Shown piece after piece: positions 60,948 through 64,000 of a DNA stretch of 64,000 nucleotides; the stretch's first letter is position 1; each line of letters opens with the position of its first letter. The notes beneath the pieces are model-generated. The model had not been told where the DNA came from. It ran no database searches and worked only from the letters and a program-made list of their open reading frames with translations. The position numbers were made by a program, and so were the translations under genes. Source of the stretch: Hymenobacter busanensis (GTDB lineage: Bacteria > Bacteroidota > Bacteroidia > Cytophagales > Hymenobacteraceae); NCBI RefSeq assembly GCF_008727865.1, contig NZ_VTWU01000001.1, positions 1-64,000 on the forward strand, read 5' to 3'.

Positions 60948-61716
60948 CACCCTCCGTCCGACTGCGGGGGCGCCGCGCCAGAACACGCCCCGCGAAGTAG
61001 CCCCGCTGCCCGCGCCGGAGCCGCCGAAGCGCGCCCCCGAGCCGCAGGCTGAACCGGAGCCGGAAGCGCCTCGCAAGCCGCGCAAGCAGTCGTCGTGGAG
61101 CATTTTCTCGCTGCTCGAAAGCGTGATGCGCATGGACGGGCTGTTTCGCGACGGGGTGCCGGTGCGCTTCCTGCCGCACACGCTGTTCGTGATGTTTCTG
61201 ATTCTGCTCTACATCGGCAACACGCACTACGCGACCCGCATGAACCGCAACATTCAGAAGCTGAAAACCGAAACCGAGGACTTGCGGGCCGACTACACCA
61301 CGCTGTCGTCGGACTACATGGAGGCCAGCAAACAGAGCGAAGTAGCCCGCAAAGTGGCCGCCTACGGACTGGTGGAAAGCTCGTCGCCGCCGTTCCACAT
61401 TACGGTGCCGGCCGGCGAGCTGAACGAAGACGAACTGGCCCGCATGCCGCTGCAGTCCAACGACTCGTTGGCCGTGGCCCGCGCCGCTTCCATCGATTCG
61501 GCCTCCACCGCGTTTGCCCGGGCCGATTCGGTAGCCGATGTGGCCGAACACGCGGCGGCCAACGCCGCGCTGCGGGCCGCCCGCAACAAGAGCGGTGTCG
61601 GAGCAAAATCGAGCAAGCCTGCCAAAACCAACACGGGCAAGACCAAGCCGGCCGCCAAGGCCGGCGCCAAGAAAAAAAACACGTCTCCAACTTCTTCCAC
61701 CCAGCGCAGCAAGTAG
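60937..61716 (+). CDS. ftsL: FtsL-like division protein
   Basis: A 259-residue bitopic protein. A long Pro/Glu-rich cytoplasmic N-terminus (1-50) precedes a single transmembrane helix (about 80-98, LFVMFLILLYIGNTHYATR) and a coiled coil (NIQKLKTETEDLRADYTTLS); the tail is Lys/Ala-rich and disordered. This is the extended Bacteroidota FtsL arrangement between rsmH and the transpeptidase gene. It would link FtsQ/FtsB-like proteins to FtsI at the septum. Confidence 0.9.
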   Translation: MAVNTLRPTAGAPRQNTPREVAPLPAPEPPKRAPEPQAEPEPEAPRKPRKQSSWSIFSLLESVMRMDGLFRDGVPVRFLPHTLFVMFLILLYIGNTHYATRMNRNIQKLKTETEDLRADYTTLSSDYMEASKQSEVARKVAAYGLVESSSPPFHITVPAGELNEDELARMPLQSNDSLAVARAASIDSASTAFARADSVADVAEHAAANAALRAARNKSGVGAKSSKPAKTNTGKTKPAAKAGAKKKNTSPTSSTQRSK

Positions 61717-61725
61717 CCGAAGGAT

Positions 61726-64000
61726 ATGTCGAAGCAGGGCAGCGTAAAGAAATCCATTGTCACGCGGGTGCGCCTCGCCTTCCTGGGCGTGCTGATTTTT
61801 TCGGGCGCCATCGTCTGGAAAATCCAGCGTATTCAGTACGTGGAAGGGGAGAAGTGGCGCGCCCTGGAGCAGGAGCGCCGCATTGTGTACCAGCCGGTGC
61901 TGGCCACGCGCGGCAACATCTTCGCCGCCGACGGCCGCAGCATCATGGCCACCTCGCTGCCGTTTTTTCGCGTCGCCTGGGACCCGTCGGTAGTCAGCAA
62001 GGAGCTGTTCGACAGCCACGTCGATTCGCTGGCGCTGTCGTTGTCGCGGTTTTTCGGCGACCGATCGGTGCAGGAATACCGGCGCAAGCTGGTGAATGCC
62101 TACCACGCCAAGCCCCAAGTGCGCTACCTGCGGCTGAACTCGCGGCAAATCAACTTCCAGGAGAAAAAGCTGCTGGCTACCTGGCCCATCTTCCGCTCGG
62201 GCAAAAACAAGGGCGGCGTCATTTTCGAGAAAGTCGACAAGCGGTTCCGGCCCTTTGGCGGGCTGGCGCAGCGCACCATCGGCTTCGTGAACGAAGAAGC
62301 CCACGGCGCGGGCCTGGAGTTCACCTTCAACAAAGAGCTGGCCGGCAAAAACGGCGAGGCCCTGTTTGAGCGCCTGCCCGGCGGCCTGAAACCGGTGTAC
62401 GACGGCTCGGAGGTAAAGCCCCTGGCCGGCTACGACGTGCAAACCACGCTCGACATCAACCTGCAGGACGTGGCCGAAAACGCCCTGCTGCGCAGCCTCG
62501 TGGACAACAACGCGCAGTACGGCACCGTGATTTTGATGGAGGTGAAAACCGGCGAAATCAAGGCCGTGGCCAACCTGGGCAAAGTAGCCGACGGCGAGTA
62601 CCGCGAAGATTACAACTACGCCATTGCCGACCAGGGCCGCACCGAGCCGGGCTCCACCTTTAAGCTGGCTTCGATGATGGCGTTGTTTGAGGACAACCCC
62701 GAACTCGACCTGACCGACACCGTGAATACCGGCCGCTCGGGCTCGATGAAGATTGCCGGCGCCGTGAAAACCGACTCGCACCCCTACGGCCGCATCACGG
62801 TGCAGCAGGTGTTCGAGAAGTCGTCGAACATCGGCGTGGCCAAGCTCGTGAACGACCATTTCAACGCTGAGCCCTCCAAATACACCGACTACCTCAAGAA
62901 GTTTGGCCTGCACCAGCCGCTGGGTTTCCAGATGACCGGTGAGGCCAAGCCCTACGTGAAAGACCCCCAGGACCGCTCGTGGAGCCGCACCTCGCTCAGC
63001 ACCATGAGCATCGGCTACGAGCTGAAGCTGGCCCCGCTGCAGACGCTGGCGTTCTACAACGCCGTGGCCAACGGCGGCGTGAAGGTGCAGCCGATGATTG
63101 TGAAGGAAATCAAGCAGGCCGACCAAGTGCTGGAGCGCTTCGAAACCAAGGTGCTCAACCCTAAAATCTGCTCCGACGCGACGCTGGCCAAGGTGCGCGC
63201 CATGATGGAAGGCGTGGTGGAGCACGGTACCGCCCGCGGCATCCGCACGCCCGACTACTCCATTGCAGGCAAAACCGGCACGGCCTGGAAGTTCAAAAAC
63301 GGCCGCTACACCAAAACCTACTCGACCTCGTTCTGCGGCTATTTCCCCGCCGACAAGCCCAAGTACTCGTGCATCGTAGTTGTCGACTCGCCCCGCAGCG
63401 GCCGCATCTACGGCGCCGACGTGGCCGCGCCGGTGTTCCGCGAGGTGGCCGACAAAGCCATGGCCCGCGACCAGGCCAGCCAGCGGCCCTTGCTGGCCCG
63501 TGCCCCCAAGCGCAAGGCCCTGGTGCCCGCTGCCCACGCCGGTTTGCAGGATGAACTGCTGCTGGTGTGCAGCCGCCTGGGCGTGAGCAACCACCCCGCC
63601 AGCGTCGGTTCCGAAGACTGGGTGCGCGCCGACACCCAAGGCCAGTCGGTGAAGTGGCAGCCCGTGGCCGACCGTCGCGGCCGCATGCCCAACGTGGCTG
63701 GCCTCACCCGCCGCGACGCCCTGTTTCTGCTCGAAAACCGCGGGTTGCGCGTGCGCACCATCGGCACGGGGCGCGTGAGCCGGCAGTCGGTGCCCACGGG
63801 CATGCCCTTGCAACGCGGCGCCGTGGTCATGCTCGAACTCACCGACCCGACCATCGTGGCCAAGGCGCCGGTGCCGGTGCTGCCCTACGCGCCGCCCAAA
63901 CCCACCGTGGCACCCGAGCCGACGGTAATTCCCGAGCCGGTGTCGCCGACGGGCCAGCCCATTGCGCGGCCCGAGGATGCTCAGCTGTTTCCGGGCCAGA
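61726..64000 (+). CDS. ftsI: Septal penicillin-binding protein (class B transpeptidase), partial
   Basis: At least 758 residues; the frame has no stop before the window ends. An N-terminal membrane helix (about 17-35) is followed by a pedestal domain and a transpeptidase domain with the three active-site motifs: STFK (S310), SSN (366-368) and KTG (516-518, in SIAGKTGTAW). A PASTA domain begins near residue 653 (MPNVAGLTRRDALFLLE). The C-terminus becomes Pro-rich. It cross-links septal peptidoglycan. It starts 9 bp after ftsL. Confidence 0.95.
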   Translation, partial: MSKQGSVKKSIVTRVRLAFLGVLIFSGAIVWKIQRIQYVEGEKWRALEQERRIVYQPVLATRGNIFAADGRSIMATSLPFFRVAWDPSVVSKELFDSHVDSLALSLSRFFGDRSVQEYRRKLVNAYHAKPQVRYLRLNSRQINFQEKKLLATWPIFRSGKNKGGVIFEKVDKRFRPFGGLAQRTIGFVNEEAHGAGLEFTFNKELAGKNGEALFERLPGGLKPVYDGSEVKPLAGYDVQTTLDINLQDVAENALLRSLVDNNAQYGTVILMEVKTGEIKAVANLGKVADGEYREDYNYAIADQGRTEPGSTFKLASMMALFEDNPELDLTDTVNTGRSGSMKIAGAVKTDSHPYGRITVQQVFEKSSNIGVAKLVNDHFNAEPSKYTDYLKKFGLHQPLGFQMTGEAKPYVKDPQDRSWSRTSLSTMSIGYELKLAPLQTLAFYNAVANGGVKVQPMIVKEIKQADQVLERFETKVLNPKICSDATLAKVRAMMEGVVEHGTARGIRTPDYSIAGKTGTAWKFKNGRYTKTYSTSFCGYFPADKPKYSCIVVVDSPRSGRIYGADVAAPVFREVADKAMARDQASQRPLLARAPKRKALVPAAHAGLQDELLLVCSRLGVSNHPASVGSEDWVRADTQGQSVKWQPVADRRGRMPNVAGLTRRDALFLLENRGLRVRTIGTGRVSRQSVPTGMPLQRGAVVMLELTDPTIVAKAPVPVLPYAPPKPTVAPEPTVIPEPVSPTGQPIARPEDAQLFPGQ

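Noticed and set aside
60712-63813. 1033-codon open frame antisense to ftsL and ftsI
   Set aside because: It mirrors codon positions of the ftsI frame, which holds STFK, SSN and KTG motifs. The antisense product has no domain.
1-64000. CRISPR arrays, insertion sequences, prophage or integrase genes
   Set aside because: No regularly spaced repeats with unique spacers and no transposase, integrase or phage structural motifs were found in any frame.

Overview
The window is chromosomal DNA from a GC-rich member of the Bacteroidota, most likely a pigmented Cytophagales bacterium of the Hymenobacter type. The basis is gene content and style: a GH92 mannosidase, a TonB-dependent receptor with a carboxypeptidase-like N-terminal domain, OmpA/PD40 proteins, LytTR and LuxR response regulators, a CrtZ/CrtI/CrtB/CrtW carotenoid locus with an ECF sigma factor, a MraZ-led division cluster, few Shine-Dalgarno sequences and several TAnnTTTG-like -7 promoter elements. 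No phage, insertion sequence, CRISPR array or rRNA is visible. One tRNA gene, tRNA-Leu(CAA), is present.

Layout. 0-6.7 kb: a YwqK-like secreted protein, a GH92 mannosidase, then an A/T-rich two-gene cassette (HNH nuclease plus small membrane protein) bounded by near-identical 14-bp direct repeats, a helical protein, a 13-unit 21-bp tandem repeat and a secreted metallo-beta-lactamase-fold protein. 6.8-27.7 kb: mostly housekeeping genes: SNF2 helicase with SWIM finger, dihydrolipoyl dehydrogenase, TPR protein, thioredoxin, a small HNH protein, a DHH-motif-like unknown, SbcCD nuclease, MBL-rhodanese protein, an F420-reductase-like enzyme, a Spy-like protein, an APC amino-acid transporter and a LuxR-type response regulator. 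28-41.4 kb: ricin/PD40/OmpA protein, short-chain dehydrogenase, GT39-like membrane glycosyltransferase, tRNA-Leu, HscB, ABM monooxygenase, SAM hydrolase, PhoH, GNAT, ComEC and an enoyl-CoA hydratase.

41.5-52 kb is the carotenoid region. crtZ and a CarH-like MerR/B12 regulator are adjacent and probably co-transcribed; an ECF sigma factor follows. A Tat-signal nitroreductase (Acg-like) and a PaaK-like adenylate-forming enzyme form a tight pair divergent from crtI-crtB. ispH, which supplies isoprenoid precursors, and crtW complete the set. Together they suggest a light- or B12-responsive hydroxylated and ketolated carotenoid pathway. No lycopene cyclase lies in the window, so the end product cannot be fixed.

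52-59.2 kb: a TPR histidine kinase convergent with a LytTR regulator, an unknown protein, and a three-gene minus-strand operon (Cys-rich small protein, TonB receptor, HMA-domain protein) that looks like a copper or heavy-metal handling unit. 59.4-64 kb: the start of the division and cell-wall cluster, mraZ-rsmH-ftsL-ftsI, with a 10-bp-period repeat of MraZ-box type in front. ftsI runs off the right edge.
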